Notes under the pieces: generated by a model
Seen by the model: the letters and a program-made list of their open reading frames with translations, nothing else
Told to the model about the DNA's origin: nothing
The model's database searches: none
Shown: positions 23,362-36,686 of the stretch, piece by piece
How the letters are laid out: each line of letters begins with the position of its first letter
Numbering within the stretch: position 1 is the stretch's first letter
Made by a program: the position numbers and the translations under genes
DNA from: Hydractinia symbiolongicarpus
Taxonomy: Eukaryota > Cnidaria > Hydrozoa > Anthoathecata > Hydractiniidae
Assembly: GCF_029227915.1 (NCBI RefSeq)
Contig: NC_079889.1
Coordinates: forward strand, 9,798,001-9,862,000
Direction of reading: 5' to 3'
DNA: 64,000 nt

Positions 23362-26186
23362 TTTAGTTTACATTTTGCCAATTTAATTTCACACGCGTTA
23401 ACAAATCACGTCCGCTAGGGAGATTCCCTCGCCTTTTAATACATGTATGTGCACGCCACGATGCACTTCGCGGCAGTGCTGTACATTTTTTATTAGGCTA
23501 CTGAACGGGATTGCGGCTGCGAAACGCTGGTTCGAGCCACAAATAAACAAAGCAACGTAACTTAATTTAATTGTTCATCCAAAACACGTATAAAACAAAA
23601 ATAAAATCTAATAAATTCTAATTTCTCTGGCTCTGGTCCAGAAAGCTTTTTACCCCAAACCCAGAACATGTTCCATTAAACCCTATGAGTTATTATCATT
23701 AAGATTGCTTTTAATGTTTTCTGTACTTGTTGACTTGCTGAGGAAAACTGCTTATCGGCGTCCCTGGAAATGCCTAAATGCAGAAACTCAGGAACTATAA
23801 ATACTGATCAAATTGATTTGGGCTCTATTTTATTAAACCGGCCTAGGAACATGCCATACAAATTTTAAGTCATTTTTTTATTAAGAAGAGGTTATAGCTA
23901 AATATTTTACTTTTAATAAAAAAACATATTCGTTTCCCCGCCGACAACAAAATAGGCACGGGGCTATTTTTTTTTTTTTTTTTTTTTTTTTTGAATTACT
24001 TCATAAAATTTTCATACATTTATCGTCTTGTAATAACGTTAAGAGTCCTAAGATATATCATAGTGGTAACTTATTCAATATCCACAGACGACATATATTT
24101 TAATGCACGTCTTAACAATGCAATACCAGTAAAAGCCATTTTCTAGTTGGGACTAGTCTTTTGGGAGCTTAAATGGAAGCTTTGACCTCTTTACAACCAC
24201 TTTGTGAGTATATCCCTAGAAATTAATGACTCTAACCACATGGATATAAAAGCTCGAACGATATCAATTAAGAGACATTCGTGATATACACTAAGAAATC
24301 TAATATCATAGCCATACATAGTTACGTGTAAGAGCAGTTAGATATAACATACAATTGATATTTAGTCAAGTCATACATATATAGCGATACATTACAAATA
24401 TATAAACGCACCTGAACAGAAAGTAGCTATAAAGTTAAAAAAAAATGAAACTATTCATAGCCAGCTGTCTCTTGTTGTTGCGAAAGATTAAAGTGTTCCT
24501 TATGGAAAATGTTTACACTAATTGAGACCGGTAGCATGTGAAAATCTTTCTGTGATGTTTATAGCTTTTCGTTCAAACTTTTTACTAATGACTTGAAAAG
24601 GCGTGAAATAAAAGACAGGATATAAATTTCGGCTAAAGTAACCAGTATTTTTTGTTGACTAAAATTTTTGTCGACTTTTTTATTACCGACCAAACGTTTT
24701 CCGACCTAACTTTTTTTCCGACTACCTTTTTGCAATTATGCAATTATTCTTTATTAGTGACTAAATTCAAAATTTTAGTCGGCAAAAAGTGACTAAGTTT
24801 ACTACAATATAAAATATTTACAGAAACATGACCAACCGAAGAACGTCTAATATATACAAATACCAACTGCAAATACAAATACAAAAAAAATTATCTAAAG
24901 CTTGCTAAAAAATATAATCCATATTTCCAAAAGTATATTTCACTAATAACAGTAGACATAAAATCAAAACAAATGGATATTTATTAGAACAAAAACAAAG
25001 AAACGAACACTGCAAAAAACGCCCAAACTTTTACTAAAAAAAAAACATTGAATATTTACAAATGATATACTACTGTTTTTCGTATCAACGTATCTTGAAC
25101 CATTCGATAAGGAAACTTAGCTTGTCTATCGTTGGAAATTATCGCGGAATCTTGTAACAACTTTGCGCGAAGGACTCCAATGCATTTCTACCTTTGGTCA
25201 GCTAGACAAAATAATAAAATAAATGTTGGACATATTTCGTAGACTGACAAATGCTTCACCATATCTTCTATCCTCGCTATGAAAGTGCAAAATATAAATT
25301 TGGTTAAATTTAAAAAAATCATTCGCTTTTTATCAGAAATTTTATTTTCAATGTTACCACTTAACCAGGCCATTTTTTTTATCTTCAAGTTTCAGGTTTA
25401 CTGAAAAGATTAACAATTAACTAAATTCATGACCAATCATATAATAATTTTATAGCATGTTAACCGAAATTAAAATTTAAGATGCTGGCATGCCGTTGCC
25501 ACCGACTTTGGAACAAAACATTCTTAACCAAAGATATGACTTGATTCGTAACCATTACTTATCACTGTTTAGAAATGAAAAACGCAATAAAAAAAATATG
25601 AGAATTGTAAAGGCACATGTTCATTTAGGAAGATGTTAGATTTTACTATTATTTACGTTTACAAGTAAAACATAGAATAACACTCGAGTAGCTTTCTGCA
25701 AATGCATCCTACTGGCCATGTTGCATACTCTATCTTTTTCATTAGCAACGTTCACGGTAAGCGAAAACTGCTTGAGACGAAAGCTAGCTAGCTTTTTTGA
25801 CAGCAGGAAAAAAAATCTAAGCGGACTGAAAAAATCTTATATTATATTAATTTTCTTACTACATTTTTTATATATGATTATTGTGTATGCAAAAAGTGGT
25901 TAGGAACTTGTTAGAAGAACTAGGTTCAGTCATTGACATAGTATTTGAAGAAGGCAGCAAGTTTACTTTTGGTGTTCCATATTAGTTTAGATTAAAGCGT
26001 TTCTCTTTTTAAGCCTCCTCGTTTACATAAGCAGTTGGAAAAACAAAAAAGCTAGACAATGGCAAGTCGCTTTACTTATTTTTTACGAAAAATATTCTTA
26101 ATATTAATATTTTTTAATTTCTAAGTAAATTCCACCCTCATATTTTTATAAATAAATGTTCTTTAAAAAAGTGTGTACCTCCTATG
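23362..26186. other. Gene-free spacer downstream of the LRR gene
   Basis: It contains a ~30-bp poly-T run (about 23967-23992) and a foldback repeat (about 24640-24815). The LRR gene is on the minus strand, so its 3' UTR should lie just left of 26187, but I could not fix a poly-A signal. No other exon was seen. Confidence 0.45.
24640..24815. repeat. Foldback repeat with GTCGAC/CCGAC blocks
   Basis: The left arm TTTTGTTGACTAAAATTTTT and the right arm AAAATTTTAGTCGGCAAAA are imperfect inverted repeats. Between them lie several CCGAC-T-rich blocks. Probably a small MITE. Confidence 0.4.
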
Positions 26187-29100
26187 TTAGACTACTATTT
26201 TGAAGAATGCATTCCACTTGCTAAGCTTTTCCCAATGTGAACTTGGATTGCAATTTTGTAACTGCACCTCTCTTAGTTTCACGTGCCCTTGTTGCTGCAA
26301 ACATTTTTCCAAAACATCAGACACGTGCTTTAAACCAGTATAGGTGATGCGCCTGTTGTTGTTCAAGATGATCTTCTTCATTTGTGGCATCATTTCACTA
26401 AGTGTCTTTAAATGTTCATCCCCAATTCCACAATCGGACAAGTTAAGCGTCTCCAGCCTACTTCCATTTGTCCTGCGAAGATTTTGCGCGATAGATGACA
26501 AATCTGTTGGTGTTATCCTTCTATTCTTACTAAAATCGATCTCTTTGATTGATGGTGCCAAGGAAAAAATAACTTCTATTGCTTTTACATTAACACTACA
26601 ATCGGATATGGATATTGTTTCCAGGTTGCAAGTCTTGGACGTCGAAGCATCTTTAAGAAGACTCTCTATCCCGTTTAGCGCGATACTCCAGTTATTTGCC
26701 ATGTCAATTTTCTTTAAACGTGGTAACATTGGAGAGATAGCAACTAAATGGCAAATTTTGAGGTTGCAGTTGCTCAGGTTAATGTTTTCCAGGTTACTTT
26801 GCTTAGCATTTACAACCATTGTCATGTGTATTATATCTTTCTCGGACATATTTTGATTACCAGAGACATTTAAATTTTTGATATGACGCAAAAGAACTCC
26901 CATTGCATCAAAATGCGCATGATGTAAATTGCAATTCTCCAGTCCAACAGTTTCTAGTGAAACTGAGTCCATAGTGTGTAAATGAGACGAAAGTGACGTG
27001 ATACCTGCTGGTGATATGGTGTTGTTATTACTCAAATTTAAAGATTTTAAAAAACCGATCGTCTTTGATAGTGCTCCAAGATGCTTCTCTTTGATATTGC
27101 AGTTATTCAACGACAGATCTGTTAGCTTGACCATTTTAGTAACGCTTAGGTTGCTCAAAAGATGTGTCAAACCTTTTGGTGTAATTAATTTATTTTGACT
27201 TATATCCAAAGTCTTAATATTTGAAATCAATTCTGACATCGACTGTAGATGGCATTCTTGTAAATTACAATTTGCTAACGAGAGACTCGTTAAGGACTGG
27301 TCTGAAGTACTGCAAATATGTTGCGATAATTTTCTCAAGCTAGACGGTGTCACGGTTTTGTTATTATTCAAATTTAGTGTAAAGCTTCTTAACTTTCCTA
27401 TTAATGTGATTATTTCTTCGATGTGTCCTGCACTGCAGTTGATATCCTTCAGTATCAATTCTTTTATCTTAACATTTTCAACAGAATTGATAGCATTTCC
27501 CAGACTTTTAATTGCTTTTCTTGTGAGGCGCTTGTTACCACTGAGGTCAATCACTTCCATTAGGGGAAACACTTTGCATAATGCTTCCACATGTTCATCT
27601 GTCAAGTAGTTACCGCTCATATTAAGCGTCTTTATTTTAATTGTCTGTGATTTAAGGATTGAACTGGCCAAATCTGCAATTCCTTTAACGCTGCAGAAGC
27701 CTCTTGAAGAAAGAACGAGATTTTTAATAGAAGGCATATGTGTTGCTGTTTCTTTTATGTGTTCATCTGTTAAACTGAAATATTTAACCAAGTTGCAGCC
27801 TAAGTCTGAAAAATCGGATAAATTGACGGTATTTAAGACCTTTTTAATTTCTTCTGGTTGAAGGTATGGATTATTACTTAATTCTATATCTTTTAATTTT
27901 ACGAGAGCTGGTAAAAGGGCCATTAGTTTGGTTAGTGTCACCTTGCAATTTTGAAATTTCAGACATTCCAATGCACAATCATCATTTAATGTGATGTGGT
28001 TCGAGAGAAATGTGCATCCAATTTCGCTGATTGAAGGATTGCTGCTTAAGTCAACTGTTTTCATTCGGATCAATAATTTGTCCATAACCTTCACATGGCC
28101 ATCACGAATGCCACAATTCTTAAAACTGATACTTTCCAATTGCATTCTTTCGCAATTGGTAATCACATTGGAGATGTATGCCACGTCAGTAACCTCCAGC
28201 AGTTTGTTTTCGTCAAATATAACTTCCTTCAGTAATGGCAAGATGTTTGTCAAGCATTTCAAATGCGACTTATTTAAATTACATCCTGCCAATGATAAGC
28301 ACTTTAATCTGCTAGTGCTGTAACTTTCCATTAACGCAGTGCCAATGTAGGTTAAACCAACTGGCTGGATTGTTTTGTTGAAGCTCACATCCAATTTCTC
28401 AATATTGGGAATCAACGGTTGCATGCTACGTATCTTTTCATCTGTTATATCACAGCGTCTTAACTTAACTGTGTTTAACTTTAATCCAAGTTCTCTAGAC
28501 AGAACTTCCACCTTTGTTGACAGCATCTGCAAATTACTTGGTGTAGTTGCTTGATTGTTGTCAGATAAATCAATCTCTTGAAATAAGTGTAAGATATTCA
28601 ACATTTCCTCCAGCTGCAGGTCCGTGAGGGTAATCTTTGAAAGATCAAGAACTTCTAAATGACAATGATGCGACTGTGTAATAGCAGTGAAGAGATGGTG
28701 TAGTGTCTCTGACGACAGGATTGTTGACGATTGCAACTTCAAAGTGTGAAATAACGCCAAAGCCTTTCCCATAACTTGAACCTCGCATTCAAGGAGATCA
28801 TCGCAAGCGACAGTTGTGAGGTTACAATTATCAGGTTCACTAATGATCTTTGACAAATACGAATAGTCTGCTGCCTTTAATGAGTAATTTCCTTTAATAT
28901 CCAGCTCAACTAGTATTGACACTACATCTTGCAAAGACTTCAGACAGGAGAGATTTAAATTGCAATCTTGAACAACAAGTTTCTCCAACTTTAGATGTTC
29001 TTTACTTGTAACGAAATGGCTTAACCTTTTCCAACCATTCTCACAAATAAATTTGTTTCCGCTTAAATCAAGAACTTTAACTTGCTCAATCACTTTATCC

Positions 29101-32089
29101 ATCATATCAACATGGCAGTTGGTAATGTTGCAGCCTCTAAATTTGACTACCTCCAATGAGCACGACACAGAATCTCCAATTGCTAATGACATACTCTTGA
29201 TCCCAGCTGGTGTGATTGTCTTGTTGTAGCTAACATCAAGTTCTTTCAAATATGGCAATAATGTGCACATTGCTTGAATGTCAGAATCAATAAGTTGGCA
29301 ATGCTGTAGCACCAAAGACTGCATTCTGTTGCTATTTGATTCAAGAATGGCAGCCGTGATAGCAGTATAACCGATAGAAGTGATTTTATTTTGACCAGAA
29401 AGATCTAGTTTAGCAGCCAACGGATATTTTGATAAAAGTTTAGAAATGGCTCTGTCATTAAACTTCAGCCAAGTCATGTCAAGGTTATCGTTTTGGTAAA
29501 GGTCTTCGATGTTTAAATGGATAAAGATGTCTTCTGTTAGCAAATTGTTTCTTCTCTTATCAATTGACGCGACTGAAACATTTCTGTTCTGATGAAACAC
29601 GTCCAGGTCTGAATTCCTTAGATCACATTCTTGTAAACCAACCGATGTACAAATGCATGTATTTTTTGATGCTGCAGAAGCGACACTTTGAAGACCACTG
29701 TTAGAGACTTTGTTATTACGTCTAAGGTTAACTGTTCTTAAACGCAATAAAGCCTTACTAAAGCCTTGTAAGTGTTGGTCAGAAATGTTGCAATCACAAA
29801 GGCTTACTCTCTCAAGGTTCGAAACACTTGCTGAAGATATGATATCGGCCAGATACCGTAAACATGCTGCTGTGATAGTTTTGTTATTGTTGAAAGATAT
29901 TTCTTTTAATAAGGGGATCATTTCTTTCATTTTCACAATGTGATCTGTCGAAATATTGCAATTGCTAATATCTAAATTTTCTAATTTAAGAGTATTAGCG
30001 GAAATAATTGCGTTTGAAAGTTCACTGAAGGAACTAATGGTAAGCCTTTTATTGTTTCTTATTGAAACTTCTTTGATTAAGAGAAATGCGCCATGAACGG
30101 CATGAAGGTGGTCATTTGTCAAATTACAATCTTCAAATGAAATGCTGTCGAGTTGAAACATCACATTCTGCAAAATAAGATCGCAAAACATTTTCAACCC
30201 ATTTACAGTTATAGTTCTATTTCTGCTAACGTCAATCCTCTTAAGAGAAGGAATCATCTTACTGATCATTGCAAGCCCATTCTCCTTTAAATTGCAGTCT
30301 GATAAGTTAATCGAATTTACAAAAGTAAATTGTAAAAATGGTAGTTCTGAATGAGGCTCCAACATCTTGTTACCTGACAAATCAATTTCCTTCGACATCT
30401 GCGCTCCTTCTAGAAAGACGGGAAGTGATTTTGCGCTTAAGTTGCATCTACTTGCTGCAATATATTGTAACCGCTGTTTATATGCAGATTTAATGGCATC
30501 GGAAAAATGGCGCCATCCAATTGCCGTAATCATCTTGTTCTCATGCAAAAAAATTCTTTTTACTCCTGGTATAAGATTCTTCATTGCTTTTATGTGTTCA
30601 TCGGTTAGCCCGCAATTTGAGAAATCTATTGTATCCAAACAACAAAAATTCTGTGTGATAATATGATCGGTCAGCAATCCTAATGAAAGTGGTGACATCT
30701 GCGGGTTTTCTCTCAGGGACAGGTAAGCAGTATAAGGAGCCAACCTTCTTAAACTCTGCAAATGTTTGTCTGTCAAGTTGCAACTAGAGAAATCAAGATG
30801 CTTGAATACCCAGGCTTTCTCAGTGCGTTCGAACTTTGTGATCAACTGAAGTAAACCGTTAGCTGTTATAGCACAACCATTGAAGATAATATCATGTACG
30901 CAGTGTATAATTTTTCCTAAATCATACAGTTGAGAATCTTCAATTCTGTATCTTCGTAAATTAAGTATTGACAACTGCTGTTTTAGACTTCCAGTGATTA
31001 AATTTGCTATAATGGACATCCATGTCGGCTTTAAAATAACACTATCAAATGTATTTATACGCACATCTGAACATACTAGCTTCCAATATGGTTCTTGGTC
31101 ATGGTCTGTGCTAAGACATAAATACTGTGTATCAATATTATCTGAGCGAAAAATTGTTTCAGAAATTTCACTCAACGCATCCTGACGAACTTTTGCATCG
31201 TGCATAAAAATATTTCGTGTTCTTGCTATTAACTTTGTAAAGAAGGCGACGTTATCTTTGTTAACGGTAACCTCCGGTAGAAATAGGAAGTCCACCAGAG
31301 TACCTTTGTCATATATCACATTAGAGAGAAATTTCCAAGTAATATCAGAAAAATATTGTCTGCCATAAATTGATACGTCATCTGAAACTGAGAAAAAGGT
31401 GTACAAAGCCGATAGATGACCGTCGTTCAAATCACAATCTGATAAATTTATCCTCTTTAGGCAGCATAATTCATCATCCAACATCTTATTTGTTAAACTT
31501 TCCAAACCAGTAGGAGTAAATCCTCTATTACGACCGATGTTAAGATTGTTTAATCTGTTTATACATGCAGCTAACGAAACAAGATGAGAATCTTGTAAAT
31601 TGCAATCCCACAATTTTAGCTCTTCTAACAGTAGATTTGGTGTTTGACAAATTGTATTGGCTAAATATTTTAAACCTATAGGACTAATGTTTTTGTTTCG
31701 GCTCATGTCAACTCTCCGAATGAGTGGGATCATTTCGGCAATTGCAGCAAACTCTGCATCACTAATATTACAGTCGTCTAGCATCAGCCAATTTAATCTA
31801 CAGAATTTATTCATGCAAATTTCATTGGAAAGAGCCTTCCATGCAACATTTGTAATAAATTTGTTATTACTAAGGCAAAGCGTGTCCAAATATGGAACCA
31901 TTTCTTTCAAGGCAAGAATATGTGCGTCTGTCAAACCACAATTGCGAAGTGTTAAGGTATCTAAAGTGAAGGATGAGGCACCACTAATACATGTTGTTAA
32001 ATACCTCAATTTTTCAACTGTTACGCCTTCGTGAAGGGTTAATTCTTTTCTAAATGCACTTAAGTTTGTTTCAATCAGTGGTAAAGTAT
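26187..32089 (-). CDS. Giant LRR exon of a HEPN-LRR protein
   Basis: One exon of 1967 codons plus the first two bases of a split codon encodes only leucine-rich repeats. I count about 34 modules of ~57-58 residues. Each has a half built on the pattern L-x-L-x-x-C-N-L-x-D-x-H-L and a half built on I-D-L-S-x-N-K-x-I-T-x-x-G-L, giving about 68 LRRs of the ribonuclease-inhibitor/NLRC type. The acceptor is TTTCTGTTTTTAG at 32102-32090; the exon starts in phase 1 and matches the phase-1 donor of the HEPN exon. The peptide from the ATG at 32105 is intronic upstream of the splice site, so that start is not real. Modules 4-6 and 19-20 are the most divergent. No signal peptide, membrane segment or NACHT domain is seen, so a cytosolic location is expected. 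Long LRR arrays of this type bind proteins or ligands; the ligand here is unknown. The frame is fully open. Confidence 0.9.
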
Positions 32090-32755
32090 CTAAAAACAGA
32101 AACAAAGCAACGCATTATCGAATATTAACATCTCCAAAAATAGTTGGAATTGTAGTCTGCAACCAATTACATCATTTTATGCAAAATGTTATCATTTTCG
32201 TAATAAGGCAAAACTACAGAATAGATTTTAGCGTAAACTTGGCATTTCAATATTTTAACAGATGCAAAAAATAGTTATTGATTGTTGAGATAGCTGCGAC
32301 CTAAAGTTTTTTATACCCGTTTGCAAAGTACGGTTAATCTATTCGGTCTGAGGTGAGGGGGAGGGGGGGGGAGGGTTTATTTTATCAAGAGGAATCAGTC
32401 TGTAAATTGGACACGGAATTAATCCGACTTATCGATTTATTTGGATATTCGGGATTTTGTTTATTTAGAAACTTGTGTTCAAGAACTAAAGTAGATGAAT
32501 TTTAAGCATATGTTGGTTTTTCGACAAATTTGAAGCTCCCGATGACGTCACAGAAAAAGTGCCAATATAAGCAAAAACTTACGGCTGCCATTTTGTTCTT
32601 TTTATGACGTATTATATGTATGGCAAGTTTAATGCAATTTGGAAAAGCCTGTCAAAAAATTATATGCCCCCGGGTCATACTATATTCGAAAAACGAATGA
32701 AGTTAAATTGATAAACATTCAGATTTTCAAAAAAAGTCTTTTTTAACTTTTTTAC

Positions 32756-33668
32756 CATTTTGATCTTGTGTAACTGCAGAGAACGGCGCATTTTCTACCA
32801 TAACAGTCAAATTACCAGGACCATCAAGATTATCCCTGTCTTCATCTAAAACTTTAGTCTGATTTGAAAGTCTTTTTTTTATTTTTGGTAGCCTGTCGTA
32901 AACAGAATACACCTTAAACACATTATCACCCTCCAGGTCACTTTTCAGTTTTCTTAATTCATACTTTATATCTTTAAACTCGGCACAATACGTGTTTCTT
33001 GTTAGATCGCTCATTTTAGATAGTTCTTCACACTTTGTCTGCATAGATTCCATGCTGGTATTGACAGAATCAATATGGTCGAAACATAAGTCAATTTGAG
33101 ATTTTACTATAGCGTTCTTATATTCATATGTTGCATCTAAAGGACAATGTTCCAGTTCTTTTACATTGCTAATGCGATAATTCAAGCCAGTCAATAAATC
33201 CATTAATTCCTTCCAAAGTAACTTGAAGTCAGCATCTGATATGTTAGTGTTACCGTAATGAGATATTTTGTTGCGAAAAAGTCTCAATCGAATAATGAAA
33301 GCTGCAATACTTTGATCCTGTTGTTTTGACTCCTTAATCTTCCAGCCACCCATTGGTGCGGGTAAGGTTGTGCAATTTCGAATAATCTGATACAGCAAGG
33401 ATATATCAAATTCATCAAAGTCTGTTGTTTTCGAATCCGGATAAAGCAAGGCGAACTGCTTCGTGCTAATTATTTTTGATGATTTTAACTTTACAAAGTC
33501 TTTTTGGAATACCAGTAATTGATTGTAAAGATCCTTTTTACTGCGTGACAAGCCATTGTTAAACATAATTTCTAGCAAAGCTCTTCTGCCAGCATAATTA
33601 AGACATGTGAGAAGTCGAATATAGTGTTCATTTTCTTTAATGATTTTGTCTGTGCCAAATCCTTTCAT
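32756..33668 (-). CDS. HEPN_DZIP3-like exon of the same gene
   Basis: It encodes residues 1-304 of the predicted protein. Residues ~12-162 match the HEPN_DZIP3 pattern: an NY start with a helical region, LLYP, a DxxLLYQIIRN helix, a GGW turn, then IIRLRLFRNKISHYG and a DFKLLWKEL helix. The RNKISH segment (R132-H137) is the R-x4-H motif of HEPN RNases. Residues ~185-245 look coiled-coil. The exon begins at an acceptor (TTTCTTTAG, exon from 33678); ATG 33668 is the first in-frame start, but a 5' exon may add sequence. The donor GTAAAA follows AATG at 32756; joining to 32089 gives codon GAT and keeps the frame, so the intron is 32090-32755 (666 bp). HEPN_DZIP3 is often found fused to NACHT and LRR in animal NLR-like proteins; the NACHT is absent here. 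If unspliced, the frame stops at 32727. Confidence 0.8.
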
Positions 33669-33712
33669 CTTCCATGGTCTAAAGAAACAAAAATTGTTAA
33701 ATAAACATTGAC

Positions 33713-34430
33713 TTGGTTGGCGGTGACATATTTGTTGACAAAATCAATAAGCATTATTATATAGCAAAAAATAGAAAAGAAGAAGAAGAAGAAGAAACAG
33801 AAAAAGAAAACGAAGACGAAGATGAAGAAACATGTACGTCCAGAACTCAAGTTTGGAACACAACAGTGACTAAAAGTCGACAAAAAGTTCATCTTCCTGC
33901 TAAAATTTTGTCGGTATCTTTTAAAAGACCACATCAAGAGCATCTACCAGACCATGTTAAAATACAACGAACTTCGTTTGATCCTTCTTCTGTGCATCAA
34001 CCCATAGCTAATAATATTCATTGGGATCCATTAGCATCGCCTACTGATGGACAGGCTTTTTCATTTTTATGTTTTTAAAAGAGTGTTCACCTTGAAAATG
34101 ACTATACCTACAACTCTGTACCAGAAAATCTATTAAATGTGGAACCACTGACCATGGAAAACATCTGCAAACAATCATCATTGTCATTTGAATTTTTCGC
34201 TACACTTACAAATTAAAAGTGGACACCTTCGTTCAAGGTTTGTTTTGATTTGAGATACCCTGATTTTCCCATACTGCATTGTGAAGTCATAAATTTAAAA
34301 ATATTAGCTCCTTCAGTAAAAAGGTCTATGTTGTTGCGTTTTCTAGTCACATCTAAACCTAAACAAATCAGTTTTAGCATATTTGCTACAAACGTAGACT
34401 TTAAGAGTATCCTAAATCTTGGTAGTTAGC
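33713..34430 (+). pseudogene. Decayed coding-like stretch on the plus strand, unrecognised
   Basis: Three successive plus-strand frames look protein-like. The first (to 34078) has an acidic EEEEEETEKENEDEDEE block and then a normal-composition segment. The second (about 34081-34216) reads SVHLENDYTYNSVPENLLN onwards to a stop. The third (about 34218-34428) reads WTPSFKVCFDLRYPDFP onwards. Each picks up where the previous stops, with no splice sites between them, as expected of a frameshifted retropseudogene. No ATG opens the first frame. I do not recognise the family. It lies head to head with the HEPN exon, within 40 bp of its acceptor, in what would be the upstream intron or 5' region of that gene. 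Confidence 0.35.
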
Positions 34431-36686
34431 TAGCTAAAGGTAACCTTGTTTACTCCTATTCTTTAAAATGAAGTTTGGCTATAATTCTAAATCAATAATT
34501 TTTATGCTAAATGCAGTTAACGTAACAACTTCTGCTGTGATCCAAAGTTTGGCAAAGGTTTATTGCTTCAATGGGACAAAAAGCTTTATTTGTTGCCCAC
34601 AATGTTGTAACAATAGGCTAACTTCACGAAAACTAATACCGTAAATTAAAATTCTGGTTAATTGTTTTAGTCGAACAGAGAACAAGGTAATGACGGGCTC
34701 TTTGCTTTTTATTTAAACTAACGCCTAAAGGCCCACAGATGTAATACACACTAACGGATGTGCGACATGATATACCTGTACTAAGCGCTCATTCCGGTAA
34801 GCGCTCCAATGGATTTTGACACAGTGTATACCTGCACCAGTTACAACTTTACTTGTGACTTAACTCGGCATAAATAAACAAACATAAATAGGCCTGATTT
34901 TAGGAAAAAAGGAGTAAAAAGAAATAATTTTGCAAACCGAGATAACAATGCATTTTTTCCATATGACAGGTTGAAATAAAGTTCTATCTCCATAATATAT
35001 GCTTTACATCTCCATAAAAAATTAAGAATTAAAAATATTGTCCTTTTATCATTATTCTTTAGGAATATATTCAATAAAATTTTGTGTGATTGCCTTTCCA
35101 TATTTACTTGTTAAGGTTTAAGGCAAGAAAACAAATTTGTTTTAGTTTGAAAAATTTTCACTTCAGTCTATGCTGAAGCATCATCTGAAAATACATCAAT
35201 TAAATGTTCTCCGTACCGTTAAAATTACATTTATTCACACGAGGGCACTTAAAATTAAATATGTACTTAAGATTATAAACAATGATTTTATAAAATGTTC
35301 TCTCGTTCAGCATGTCCTCTTTTTAATTTCATAGCTCTTTAGTGTTGTTTTTATTTCAATTGTCTCTTTAAACCTAAACAAAATTGGCCCAAACACCTTA
35401 AAACCAAATAAAATTACGTAAAAGTAAAATATTCAAACTGCATTTTTTTATAAAAATGCATTTTGATCACAGAAATTAATTTTAAATTTTTCATTATGAT
35501 TCTTAATTCTAGAAATAAGTTTTGCAAAAATTTCTCACATCGGATATTGAATCTCACATTAGAATGCCTATTACTGAATTTACACTATTGGTCTTAATAG
35601 CCACATATTCAATGGCTATTATTTTCCAGGTGGGTGATTTTGTTGAGAACACGTTAGAAATTACACAACTGCAGTGAAAATGGTTCACTACAGTTAAATA
35701 TTACAGTTAAACTCTTATAAAATTTTTACACATTAATATTTACAGATTTTGCAAGATCTTATTTCGTAAAAGGGACAACATATATTTAAATAATAGGTTA
35801 AGTTAAAGCTGGTTTATTATATACGTGTATTCATTCCAAAAATACTATTTGTACGGCCACAATATGCGAAAATATTCCAGTGGACCGTAGTTAATGGCTA
35901 GCCTAAAATATAATAAATTTAATACCTTTTGGTGTTAAATTTTCTCAGTATGGTACATCAAGGAGGGTACATTGGCCTTATAAGTATTAATTTGTTAAGA
36001 AACCTTACTTGCATGTTCTTATTTGTTCCATATTTAGAAGTTTTGTTACGGCTTACTGGCTGCATTATTTTGTCTGTCGATATGCGTAAGGTTCGGAGAT
36101 TATAAATAACGCACATCACGATGAAAGGGTTTTTAGCCAACAAAATGTTTTTCAGAAATGTGACAGATAATTTAGCTCATTTGCGCACTAAAATTTAAAG
36201 AAAACACGGCCAGCTTTTTACCAAAATGTTTATAAAAATAGACTCAAACATTGACTAACAACATTAAATTTTGACCCAAGTAGGGTAATAAATTTTCCAC
36301 AATCGATATATACAAGTACTAGCTATTAATTAAGATGTTCACGTAATTTGGACGGTGTACGCTACAGCTAGAACTACCAGTTCTGCAGGGAAAGAACAAC
36401 ACTTCCCATATATCAATTTAATTATTGAGATAAATTTGCTTTATATCATGCAAAACTAAAAATGGTATCTTTTTCTAACATATTTCTAAAACGAGCCTCC
36501 CTAAAGTTGATGCAAAATTTTAGCTGGTTTTTTTATTCACTCAACAAAAAAAATCGGCCGAAATATTTGTTGTATTCTTATTTACATAAAACTCCCGCGC
36601 AGGACAGAAGTAAATTTTTTGCAGGGCAATAGCTTTCATAAATTATTTTTGGGTATAATTATCATAATTTAGAAGAGATCATGTGA
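34431..36686. other. Gene-free AT-rich region
   Basis: It probably holds the promoter or 5' exon of the HEPN-LRR gene, but no convincing 5' exon, start region or repeat was identified. Confidence 0.4.

Noticed and set aside
26344-32034. Several plus-strand ORFs of 60-170 codons
   Set aside because: They are antisense shadows of the LRR exon; their periodic leucines and cysteines mirror the repeat structure of the real frame.
32090-32105. ATG at 32105 as the start of the LRR protein
   Set aside because: The first codons lie in a pyrimidine-rich stretch ending in TAG that is a clear splice acceptor, and the phase matches the HEPN exon donor, so these codons are intronic.
33665-33943. Minus-strand ORF with a long phenylalanine run
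   Set aside because: The phenylalanine run is the antisense of a GAA-rich acidic stretch, and the frame differs from that of the HEPN exon.
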